The translations under genes were made by a program, and so were the position numbers. The notes beneath the pieces are model-generated. The model did not search any database. It worked only from the letters and a program-made list of their open reading frames with translations, and was not told the origin of the DNA. A DNA stretch of 64,000 bases from Cryobacterium sp. GrIS_2_6. GTDB lineage: Bacteria; Actinomycetota; Actinomycetes; Actinomycetales; Microbacteriaceae. The number at the start of each line of letters is the position of its first letter. The first letter of the stretch is position 1. The stretch spans positions 868,001 through 932,000 of the forward strand of contig NZ_JAXCHP010000001.1 of the NCBI RefSeq assembly GCF_035984545.1. Direction: 5' to 3'. Below, one piece after another: positions 58,021 to 64,000 of the stretch.

Positions 58021-58251
58021 CTATGAAGTCGTGCATCCATTTTCTCGGCGTGTTGTGCCGCCCTTGACGCTCGGGTTCGCGGCGGCATTCAACCGGAGCC
58101 GAGCCATGAGCACGCGGTGATCGATGACGATGATTCCGGCGACCTCGCGGCACTCCATGCCGTCGCGAATCCACTGGCTGATCGTGCGAGTTGTCCGGCC
58201 GGCTCGTTCGGCTGCCTTCCGGATCGTGTAGTTCGGCTGGTTGACGATCAC
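58021..58251 (-). CDS. Excisionase/MerR-like HTH protein (second copy)
   Basis: Identical to 5718..5948. Confidence 0.7.
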   Translation of the reverse strand: MIVNQPNYTIRKAAERAGRTTRTISQWIRDGMECREVAGIIVIDHRVLMARLRLNAAANPSVKGGTTRRENGCTTS

Positions 58252-58874
58252 CGTGCCGCCATCTTCTTAGCGAAATCGGCGCGCGCCCAGGCGTTGTGGC
58301 AGATCCTGCACAGCAGGTAACCACCTGATCTGACCGTCCCGTCGTAAGCGTGCCCCTTTGGGCAGTGGGTCTTCGCCATTGGATCACGGCGGACCTTCGG
58401 GACATAGGCATCACGGCCCTGCTGGTTGTGGCAAGTCCGGCAGATGCGCGATCCGCCGTCCATCTTCGTGTTTTCCGGACTGTACTCGTGCCCCTGCGGG
58501 CAATGGGTCTTGTTGGAACGAGCATTAGTCCCATGTTCCCGTTGGTCGAGCAAGTTTTCAGATTGCGTGCCATACCGCAGATTGCTCAGGGCGTTATTTC
58601 GAACGTTGCCGTCGAGGTGGCGCCGCACCATGCCCTTCGGCAGCGGGCCGACAAATGCCAGTAGGACGAGAGAGTGCACCTTGCGTGTGTGGCTCGTGCC
58701 ATTATGCAACCCAACATGCCCATAGCCGCCCGTTGAGGTGAACTGCTGGCGCATGATGATCGGTGCCGAGCGCATGAACGATCGCACGCGGCCGAGGTCG
58801 GAAACCTCGTATCCTGGGAAGTCTGGAATGGGCAGCCAATTCTCGGCGGCGGGAGCGTTTCGGGTACCATTCAC
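58248..58874 (-). CDS. NUMOD4-HNH homing endonuclease (second copy)
   Basis: Identical to 5945..6571. Confidence 0.9.
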   Translation of the reverse strand: MNGTRNAPAAENWLPIPDFPGYEVSDLGRVRSFMRSAPIIMRQQFTSTGGYGHVGLHNGTSHTRKVHSLVLLAFVGPLPKGMVRRHLDGNVRNNALSNLRYGTQSENLLDQREHGTNARSNKTHCPQGHEYSPENTKMDGGSRICRTCHNQQGRDAYVPKVRRDPMAKTHCPKGHAYDGTVRSGGYLLCRICHNAWARADFAKKMAAR

Positions 58875-58962
58875 GGTAGCCCTCCAATCGGTTAGACGAT
58901 ATGTGGGGTGAGGCCCCGCCAAGTGCGTCAAACACTCGTCGGGGCCGTCTCCATTCTATCGG
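58862..58962 (-). repeat. HNH leader cassette (second copy of copy A)
   Basis: Same as 6559..6659. Confidence 0.7.
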
Positions 58963-58975
58963 TTATCGGCCTCGA

Positions 58976-59710
58976 TCAGGCTATTTCTGCGAGATAGGCC
59001 GCATATTTCTTGGCGTCCGGTGTGACGACATGAGCACACCGACCGCACATGATCGAGACCTCAGGGTCGAATAGGTCGGGGGGCTTGCAAAAGATCTCAC
59101 GTTCCCCGCACACCTCGCACTCGCGCTTGTCTGCTGGGCGCACGGGCCGCGCTTCGACGCCATACATGGCTGAGAGGCTGAACACGCCTCGTGCGTCCTC
59201 GTGGCCCGCGGTTAGGTCATCGTGGTAGGCGACCGCGGACGGTGACTGTGCGATCTCTTCGGCCCTGTCGAGCAGCCAATCACACAGCCAGGATGCGAGC
59301 ATATGCGCGGCTTCCACGGATACGGGCTTGGACCCTTGGACCTCGCGGGTGTTCGCCCATGACGGGACGGCTGGCGGGGCGACGTGCAGTTCTTCGGCGA
59401 ACTCGGTGCACCATGAGAGCAGCTTGGCGAACAGTGCGTCACTCGCGTCGAGCGGCCCGATGTTCAGCGGCGCGGGCGAATTCCCGCCGCCCCCTGACAC
59501 CCGTTCGGAGTAGTCGGCGGTCCCCATGGTGAACAGCTGCGCGCGCATGTTCGCCATGAGGTCCGGGACCAGTTTCAGTGCTCCCCGGATCCGGTAGAAG
59601 CACGAGTCGCAGAGGATGCCGTGACGTGCGCCCTTCGGCCTGGGGGGTTCGTCGTCGATGGGGTCCCAGGTGCAACCTCTGGCACAGGGGAAGAGTTCTG
59701 CGTCACTCAT
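58976..59710 (-). CDS. Cys-rich protein, 244 aa (second copy)
   Basis: Identical to 6673..7407. Confidence 0.7.
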   Translation of the reverse strand: MSDAELFPCARGCTWDPIDDEPPRPKGARHGILCDSCFYRIRGALKLVPDLMANMRAQLFTMGTADYSERVSGGGGNSPAPLNIGPLDASDALFAKLLSWCTEFAEELHVAPPAVPSWANTREVQGSKPVSVEAAHMLASWLCDWLLDRAEEIAQSPSAVAYHDDLTAGHEDARGVFSLSAMYGVEARPVRPADKRECEVCGEREIFCKPPDLFDPEVSIMCGRCAHVVTPDAKKYAAYLAEIA

Positions 59711-59783
59711 TGCGCGCCTCCTGGGCTGCGAGCCATTCCGGCACGTCGTTGGTGAGCACGTAGTCGGCCTGTCTGCCGCTCAT
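59703..59783 (-). CDS. Microprotein, 26 aa (second copy)
   Basis: Identical to 7400..7480. Confidence 0.45.
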   Translation of the reverse strand: MSGRQADYVLTNDVPEWLAAQEARNE

Positions 59784-59998
59784 GGTTTCATCCTTCCGAT
59801 GATGTCTTTGCACGTCCCGCAGACCGGGTACTTGGTGAAGTCCTTCGTGGGGATGTCCCACTTGCCGCAGAGGGCTTCGATGGGCTGGCCGTCGATCCAT
59901 GCCTTGTCGAGGTCGGTCTTCTCGAAGTAGTGCGAGAAGGTGTCGTGGTCGCCGGTGTCCGTGGTGACTGGCTTGGTCCTTTCGAGGAGGTTGCTCAT
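59780..59998 (-). CDS. DUF3039-like protein (second copy)
   Basis: Identical to 7477..7695. Confidence 0.6.
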   Translation of the reverse strand: MSNLLERTKPVTTDTGDHDTFSHYFEKTDLDKAWIDGQPIEALCGKWDIPTKDFTKYPVCGTCKDIIGRMKP

Positions 59999-60204
59999 TC
60001 TTCGCTTCTTCCTCGCACGGGTATCACCCAGTGCATCCGGTGGGGCTTGTACACGGGGGTGCCGAGCTGGTCGGCGGTGAATCCGCGGGCTTCGAGTTCA
60101 GCGGCGAGGCCATCCATGCCCAGTTCGGCGAGGTCGGTTTCCTTGATACGGATCTCGTGGCCGCCGTTGACCTTCGCTGTGAGGTGCACGCGGGCGTCAG
60201 TCAT
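59995..60204 (-). CDS. Hypothetical protein, 69 aa (second copy)
   Basis: Identical to 7692..7901. Confidence 0.6.
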   Translation of the reverse strand: MTDARVHLTAKVNGGHEIRIKETDLAELGMDGLAAELEARGFTADQLGTPVYKPHRMHWVIPVRGRSEE

Positions 60205-60386
60205 CGCCACACCGATCTGCTGATCGCGAGCGAGAGAGCCTTGAACGCGTCACGGACGCTATCCAGCGACACGGGCGCGTTCTTGGTTGCCCGCACGAGA
60301 GCCTTCATGTACTTTCGGTACGCCACCTGTTCGTTGTGGTCGCTCGGTGCCCATGCTCCCGGGCGAAATGACTGCTTACGGCTCAT
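60201..60386 (-). CDS. Basic protein, 61 aa (second copy)
   Basis: Identical to 7898..8083. Confidence 0.6.
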   Translation of the reverse strand: MSRKQSFRPGAWAPSDHNEQVAYRKYMKALVRATKNAPVSLDSVRDAFKALSLAISRSVWR

Positions 60387-60619
60387 CGGGTCAACTTCCA
60401 GACCGGAACCGGGAACTCGATCCAGTGCGTGACGCCGAGGAACTTCTGGCCGCTGCCAACGTCGCTGTTCGCTTCCCACAGGGGGTCGCCGCCCTCGATC
60501 GGCCAACCGGACACCATGCACCCGTCGAAGATGAAAGCGACTCGCCCCGTCATCTCGTCCATCCGGGGCATGCCATCCGTGGCGATCTCGTGGACCTTGA
60601 TCTTGATCTTCTTGCTCAT
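60383..60619 (-). CDS. Hypothetical protein, 78 aa (second copy)
   Basis: Identical to 8080..8316. Confidence 0.6.
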   Translation of the reverse strand: MSKKIKIKVHEIATDGMPRMDEMTGRVAFIFDGCMVSGWPIEGGDPLWEANSDVGSGQKFLGVTHWIEFPVPVWKLTR

Positions 60620-60897
60620 CGTGCCTGCTCGCTCTCTGCGCCCTCAGGACGCGCCGGAATTGTGGGTGCGCAGTGCTCGGTTTGGACGATGGTCCATTCG
60701 TTTCGGCCGATCGCTTGGACGCGGATCCGCTTACCCTTCGCCGCGAGTAGTTCGTCCGCGCTGAACGTGCTGTCTGGGTATTTCGTGATCCATGCCGCCA
60801 GCAGTTCGCCCATCGACATCGCCTTCAGGGCGTCGAGCTGCTCGCTGGATGAACGCAGCCCTAGTCGCTTGGGGAACTGAATCACCGTGTCACTCAT
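60616..60897 (-). CDS. Hypothetical protein, 93 aa (second copy)
   Basis: Same protein as 8313..8594, here cleanly separated from its upstream neighbour by the ATGAGTGA overlap. Confidence 0.7.
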   Translation of the reverse strand: MSDTVIQFPKRLGLRSSSEQLDALKAMSMGELLAAWITKYPDSTFSADELLAAKGKRIRVQAIGRNEWTIVQTEHCAPTIPARPEGAESEQAR

Positions 60898-61168
60898 CGC
60901 TCTCTCCTTCGCTCTCTGCGGCCGTTTCAGGTTCCGCGCTTGTCGGTGTGCCCGGTGTGGGCGTTACGGGCTGTGCTGGGGGCTGGTGGGCTGCGGTGGG
61001 GGTTTGCGCGTCCGGCTCCCAGTGCCGCTTCTCGAAGTGGTCATAGGCGACCACCGCTTGCCACTGCCGCGATCCCATGAGCGGCACCACGTAGCCGCAG
61101 TGACGGCATGTGTACGGTTTGCGCTTCACGATGCCGAGCTTGATCAGCACGCGGCGGACCGCGCTCAC
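60890..61168 (-). CDS. C2H2 zinc-finger protein, 92 aa (intact version)
   Basis: GTG 61168 to TGA 60890. C-x2-C in YTCRHCGYV and H-x4-H in DHFEKRH; acidic Pro/Thr/Glu tail. This copy has TCGGTG where the first copy has TCGTG, and ends in the operon's standard 8-nt overlap, so it is the credible sequence. Confidence 0.7.
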   Translation of the reverse strand: MSAVRRVLIKLGIVKRKPYTCRHCGYVVPLMGSRQWQAVVAYDHFEKRHWEPDAQTPTAAHQPPAQPVTPTPGTPTSAEPETAAESEGESDE

Positions 61169-61719
61169 GAGGGCTGCTCCGTACTGGGGGTGACGGGCGG
61201 CGTGAAGAGGATCAGGAATGGCCCGATCAGGTACTCCTCGAGGTCCTCGCTCGTGCGCGGGTAGATGTAGCCATCCAGCAACCAGCCGTCCGGTGTCTTG
61301 CGTCCGACGCCATTGAGCCCCTTGACGATGCTCCACAGCGGCAGCGCGTCCAGTTCCTCGAACGTCGTGACCTCTCGCGGCTCAGGCTCACGGTAGGGCA
61401 GGGCCGCGAGGATTGCATCGACAATCCCACCGGTCACCTCGTCATCCTCCCAAGCGGGCGAGAAGTCATCCTGCGTCATCGTCCCGTACTGCCATGCCTC
61501 CCAGACGCGCCCACATGTGTAGGTGATATCTCGCAGGCACTCGGCGACAACCTCTCGCAGCGCTTCCCGTTCCGGCTCTCCTGCGGGAGGGGTGGGAATG
61601 GATTCGAGGTCTCCGCCTTCGATCAGCCCATCCTCGATTAGACCGGCGATGTCGTTGCCCGACCATCCGGCGAGTTCCACCACCGCGTTCTGCAATCTGG
61701 CCATCTTGTCATTGCTCAT
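61165..61719 (-). CDS. Acidic protein, 184 aa (second copy)
   Basis: Identical to 8861..9415. Confidence 0.65.
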   Translation of the reverse strand: MSNDKMARLQNAVVELAGWSGNDIAGLIEDGLIEGGDLESIPTPPAGEPEREALREVVAECLRDITYTCGRVWEAWQYGTMTQDDFSPAWEDDEVTGGIVDAILAALPYREPEPREVTTFEELDALPLWSIVKGLNGVGRKTPDGWLLDGYIYPRTSEDLEEYLIGPFLILFTPPVTPSTEQPS

Positions 61720-61850
61720 CGCTCGCCATCCTCGTATCGCCGTTCGTCCTGCTGGGCACCAAGCCATTCCTGACGGGCCTCCTCATCGGTCATGTCTCCG
61801 CGCTCCACTGCCCTGTCGATCTGGTCGTAAATGCGGTCCAGGTTGCTCAT
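61716..61850 (-). CDS. Acidic microprotein, 44 aa (second copy)
   Basis: Identical to 9412..9546. Confidence 0.55.
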   Translation of the reverse strand: MSNLDRIYDQIDRAVERGDMTDEEARQEWLGAQQDERRYEDGER

Positions 61851-62050
61851 GATTCGTTTCCCTCCGTGTCGGTTATCAGGTGTGCACCGCATGGCGGCTC
61901 GTCCTCAGCGTTCAGCCACCGGGCAATCCACCAGTTCCAGTGCTGGTTGCAGAGGGCGATGTTTTCGGTCTTGGACACGCCCAGTGAAGACATGGGCAGT
62001 ACCGGCTGTCCGCACGCGAAACACTTCACACGCTTGTCGTTCTCGCTCAT
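61847..62050 (-). CDS. Zinc-binding protein, 67 aa (second copy)
   Basis: Identical to 9543..9746. Confidence 0.6.
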   Translation of the reverse strand: MSENDKRVKCFACGQPVLPMSSLGVSKTENIALCNQHWNWWIARWLNAEDEPPCGAHLITDTEGNES

Positions 62051-62448
62051 GATTCGTCGTCCTTCGTGTCGTCGCTCGCTGCTCTCGCGTTCCATCCGGC
62101 AAGGAAGATGCTGTCGACCAGCAGGCTCTTGCCCTTGTTTCGGTGCATCCATTCCTCGTATGCCCGCTTCTGCTCAGGCGATTTGGGGGTGTCGCGGATG
62201 TCGCGCTTGTTCAGAGTGAATGCTTCGGCGCGGTGCTCCCGGAGCGCCATCTCGGCAGCGATCGCGCGGTCGATGGCCTTGAGCTCGTCCGACTCGGCGC
62301 GGATGTAGAACTCAGCGATCTCAGCCTTCGTCCACGTCATCAGGACTCGCCGTGATTCTGCGAGGCTCTGATTGCCCACCTTCGGGTGCAGGCCGAGGTC
62401 GATGCGCTCCTGCATGATGGCCTTGCGGATTTCGTCTCGGTTCGTCAT
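62047..62448 (-). CDS. Hypothetical protein, 133 aa (second copy)
   Basis: Identical to 9743..10144. Confidence 0.65.
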   Translation of the reverse strand: MTNRDEIRKAIMQERIDLGLHPKVGNQSLAESRRVLMTWTKAEIAEFYIRAESDELKAIDRAIAAEMALREHRAEAFTLNKRDIRDTPKSPEQKRAYEEWMHRNKGKSLLVDSIFLAGWNARAASDDTKDDES

Positions 62449-62855
62449 TCGTCTCTCCCTGTGTCGTCTGTTCGTGGGTGTTTGCGGTAGAAGTCGCTCT
62501 GAGATTTCAGGGCGGCATGATTCTGGGATGACAGGAGGTCGGCGGCGTGCTTGGCGAACAGATCGGCGTGTGTTCCGCGTATCGCCGAGTCACCCGCCAG
62601 TCGTGCGCAATCCGAGCAGACCTCGTGATTGACGCGGGGGCCGGTCATTCCGCCGCCGACCGAGAACCCGACGAGGTGCCGCCCGTTCTCGTCTCGCGCA
62701 TGGCGATCGAATCCGCAGATGCACGGCCCTGTGCCGCCGCTCTCAGCGGGCCCGGCCAGATGAACCTTGAGCCTCGGGCTGCTGCTGAACAGCGTGTAGG
62801 CCCCGCCTGGCTGTGAGCACTCAATCGTGATCAAGCTCTCATCTTCCTTGCCCAT
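62445..62855 (-). CDS. Hypothetical protein, 136 aa (second copy)
   Basis: Identical to 10141..10551. Confidence 0.65.
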   Translation of the reverse strand: MGKEDESLITIECSQPGGAYTLFSSSPRLKVHLAGPAESGGTGPCICGFDRHARDENGRHLVGFSVGGGMTGPRVNHEVCSDCARLAGDSAIRGTHADLFAKHAADLLSSQNHAALKSQSDFYRKHPRTDDTGRDE

Positions 62856-62883
62856 GGTGCTTTCCTTCCGTAGATGTTGGTGG

Positions 62884-62979
62884 TCATGTTCGAGTGCGTC
62901 GGCAAGGTGCTTGGTAGCAACCGCCGACCGTTCGAAGGGATGCTGCGGCCGCGGTGATCTGCGGCCAGGTGAGGCTCAC
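62884..62979 (-). CDS. Possible microprotein, 31 aa (second copy)
   Basis: Same as 10580..10675. Confidence 0.3.
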   Translation of the reverse strand: MSLTWPQITAAAASLRTVGGCYQAPCRRTRT

Positions 62980-63569
62980 CGCGGGCGCCCTTCTCGTCGT
63001 GCCTTGTCCTGCAATTTCCCGGCCGCCCGCTTCACATCAGTGCACGTCTCACCAGCGGGCAGCGGGCAACCCTCGACCGTCGTGCACCCGCCCTGATACG
63101 CGTGAATGGTGCCGTGATTCAAGGGCGGGCCGTCCCCTGCGATTCGCCGTTTCCGGTACTCGCGCTGCCAGGCACGCCGGGCATCCGTGCACGAAATCCC
63201 GCCAGCCTCCTCATTCGGACAGTTGGTGTTGCACGCCTTCGCCCCGGACGGTGTGCCGTGTGTGACGCCTGCCTTGCCGATCATGACTTTCACCACGCGG
63301 CGACCCAGCGTCCCCCGTCTGGACTTCTTCACCGGTGCCGGTCGTGCCGCCGCTTCCTCCACCGTTTCGAGGACCAGCCGCGGGGGCTTCGGGACCGTGT
63401 ACGTCTCCTTCTCAGCGGTCGCCGTGCCCGCCTTCACGGCATTCATGTACGGGTAGTCGCCGCGGTACCGGATGACCGCCTCGTCGCACGTCATCAGGGT
63501 TGCCGAGCCTTTATTGAGGCAATCCGAGCCGTGGCATGTGGTGTTCGTGGGGGTTCCGTGCTCGATCAT
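62976..63569 (-). CDS. Three-repeat HGT/Cys protein (second copy)
   Basis: Identical to 10672..11265. Confidence 0.7.
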   Translation of the reverse strand: MIEHGTPTNTTCHGSDCLNKGSATLMTCDEAVIRYRGDYPYMNAVKAGTATAEKETYTVPKPPRLVLETVEEAAARPAPVKKSRRGTLGRRVVKVMIGKAGVTHGTPSGAKACNTNCPNEEAGGISCTDARRAWQREYRKRRIAGDGPPLNHGTIHAYQGGCTTVEGCPLPAGETCTDVKRAAGKLQDKARREGRPR

Positions 63570-63645
63570 GAGGCCCCTTTCTGGGCAAAGGAAAAGGCCC
63601 CAGTCGGAGTGACGGGTGCCTCGGATGAATCGGTGGTTGCGTGTT

Positions 63646-64000
63646 TCACGACGCTTCCTCCATGGCGAGGTCGATCAGGTCGAACAGCGACGGCATCTCC
63701 TGCTTTCGCTCGCCCGCTTCGAGGTACTTGATCCCGTCGCGGAACGATTCAGGGTTTAGCTCCGCGGCACGGCCGCGGCGGCCGAGCTTGTTGGCGCGCA
63801 CCGGGACCGTGCCGAGCCCGCCGAACGGGTCATAGACCAGGTCGCCGGGGTTCGTCTTCTCGATGATGAGCCGGTCCACGATGTCAAACTGCAGCGGGCA
63901 GATGTGCATCGTCAGGTTGCGGCGGGCCTGCTCGCTGTTGAGGGTGAGCATGCGGTTCACGTCATGCCACACGTCCGGATGCCAGGACGCCGGGGCGAGC
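63646..64000 (-). CDS. Helicase-methyltransferase fusion, C-terminal part cut by window end
   Basis: Equivalent to 11342..11696, containing the DPFGGLGTVP motif. The window ends before the position of the suspected frame error, so the second copy cannot test it. Confidence 0.8.
   Translation of the reverse strand, partial: LAPASWHPDVWHDVNRMLTLNSEQARRNLTMHICPLQFDIVDRLIIEKTNPGDLVYDPFGGLGTVPVRANKLGRRGRAAELNPESFRDGIKYLEAGERKQEMPSLFDLIDLAMEEAS

Larger units (their letters stand above)
52303..64000. repeat. Second copy of the first 11.7 kb
   Basis: Matches 1..11696 in order and orientation. Offset 52302 up to 5458, 52303 after an extra C (57761..57764), 52304 after an extra G (60945..60946). All other translated frames I compared are identical. 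This is wrap-around of a circular or concatemeric genome rather than a biological duplication. Confidence 0.95.

Overview
The window is a temperate, tailed actinobacteriophage (siphovirus) whose genome unit is about 52.3 kb. From about 52303 the sequence repeats its own first 11.7 kb (1..11696 = 52303..64000), so it is one complete circular or concatemeric unit read past its starting point, not 64 kb of unique DNA. The two copies differ, as far as reading-frame offsets show, only by two single-base indels. Those indels, plus two further frame breaks inside conserved genes, all lie in or beside short G/C runs and look like long-read assembly errors. GC-rich DNA, GTG/TTG starts, 4-nt stop/start overlaps, a leaderless-type promoter and an attP matching a tRNA-Arg(TCT) 3' end point to a high-GC Gram-positive host (Microbacteriaceae-like is my guess; the sequence does not settle it).

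Nearly all genes are on the minus strand and read leftward. Late block, in transcription order: small terminase (878..279, again 53180..52581), a gene-free gap with two DnaA boxes, large terminase (51891), a portal-MuF fusion carrying an intein (50337..46768), XkdF-like protease, scaffold, major capsid protein, connectors, major tail protein, tail chaperones with a -1 frameshift, tape measure, Dit and other tail proteins, an S74-type fibre, endolysin, holin-like proteins, and an SGNH-hydrolase tail protein ending at a terminator near 27822. Three plus-strand genes interrupt this block: a secreted Ala-rich protein, a membrane-anchored SGNH hydrolase, and a homing endonuclease antisense to the intein.

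The lysogeny block (24211..27700) holds attP with arm-type repeats, a tyrosine integrase, a repressor facing a Cro-like gene, and two related excisionase-like HTH proteins. The early block (11342..23714) holds two exported small proteins, a recombination/replication set (SMC-like ATPase, RuvC-like resolvase, YqaJ exonuclease, RecT, DnaD-like replisome organiser containing iterons, SSB, helicase-methyltransferase) and HNH endonucleases. The accessory left end (879..11265) is a chain of tiny, often zinc-binding proteins with a PLD-family nuclease, a papain-like hydrolase, a tRNA-Ser, and one plus-strand autoregulated HTH gene.

The most striking feature is at 46843..47754. A 304-residue intein sits in the conserved HPxCRC motif of the MuF domain. 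The same DNA read on the other strand, in exact codon-on-codon register, encodes a complete 280-residue HTH / Vsr-like (PD-(D/E)xK) homing endonuclease whose stop codon lies 3 bp from the intein edge. The intein has no endonuclease domain of its own; its mobility enzyme appears to be its antisense strand.
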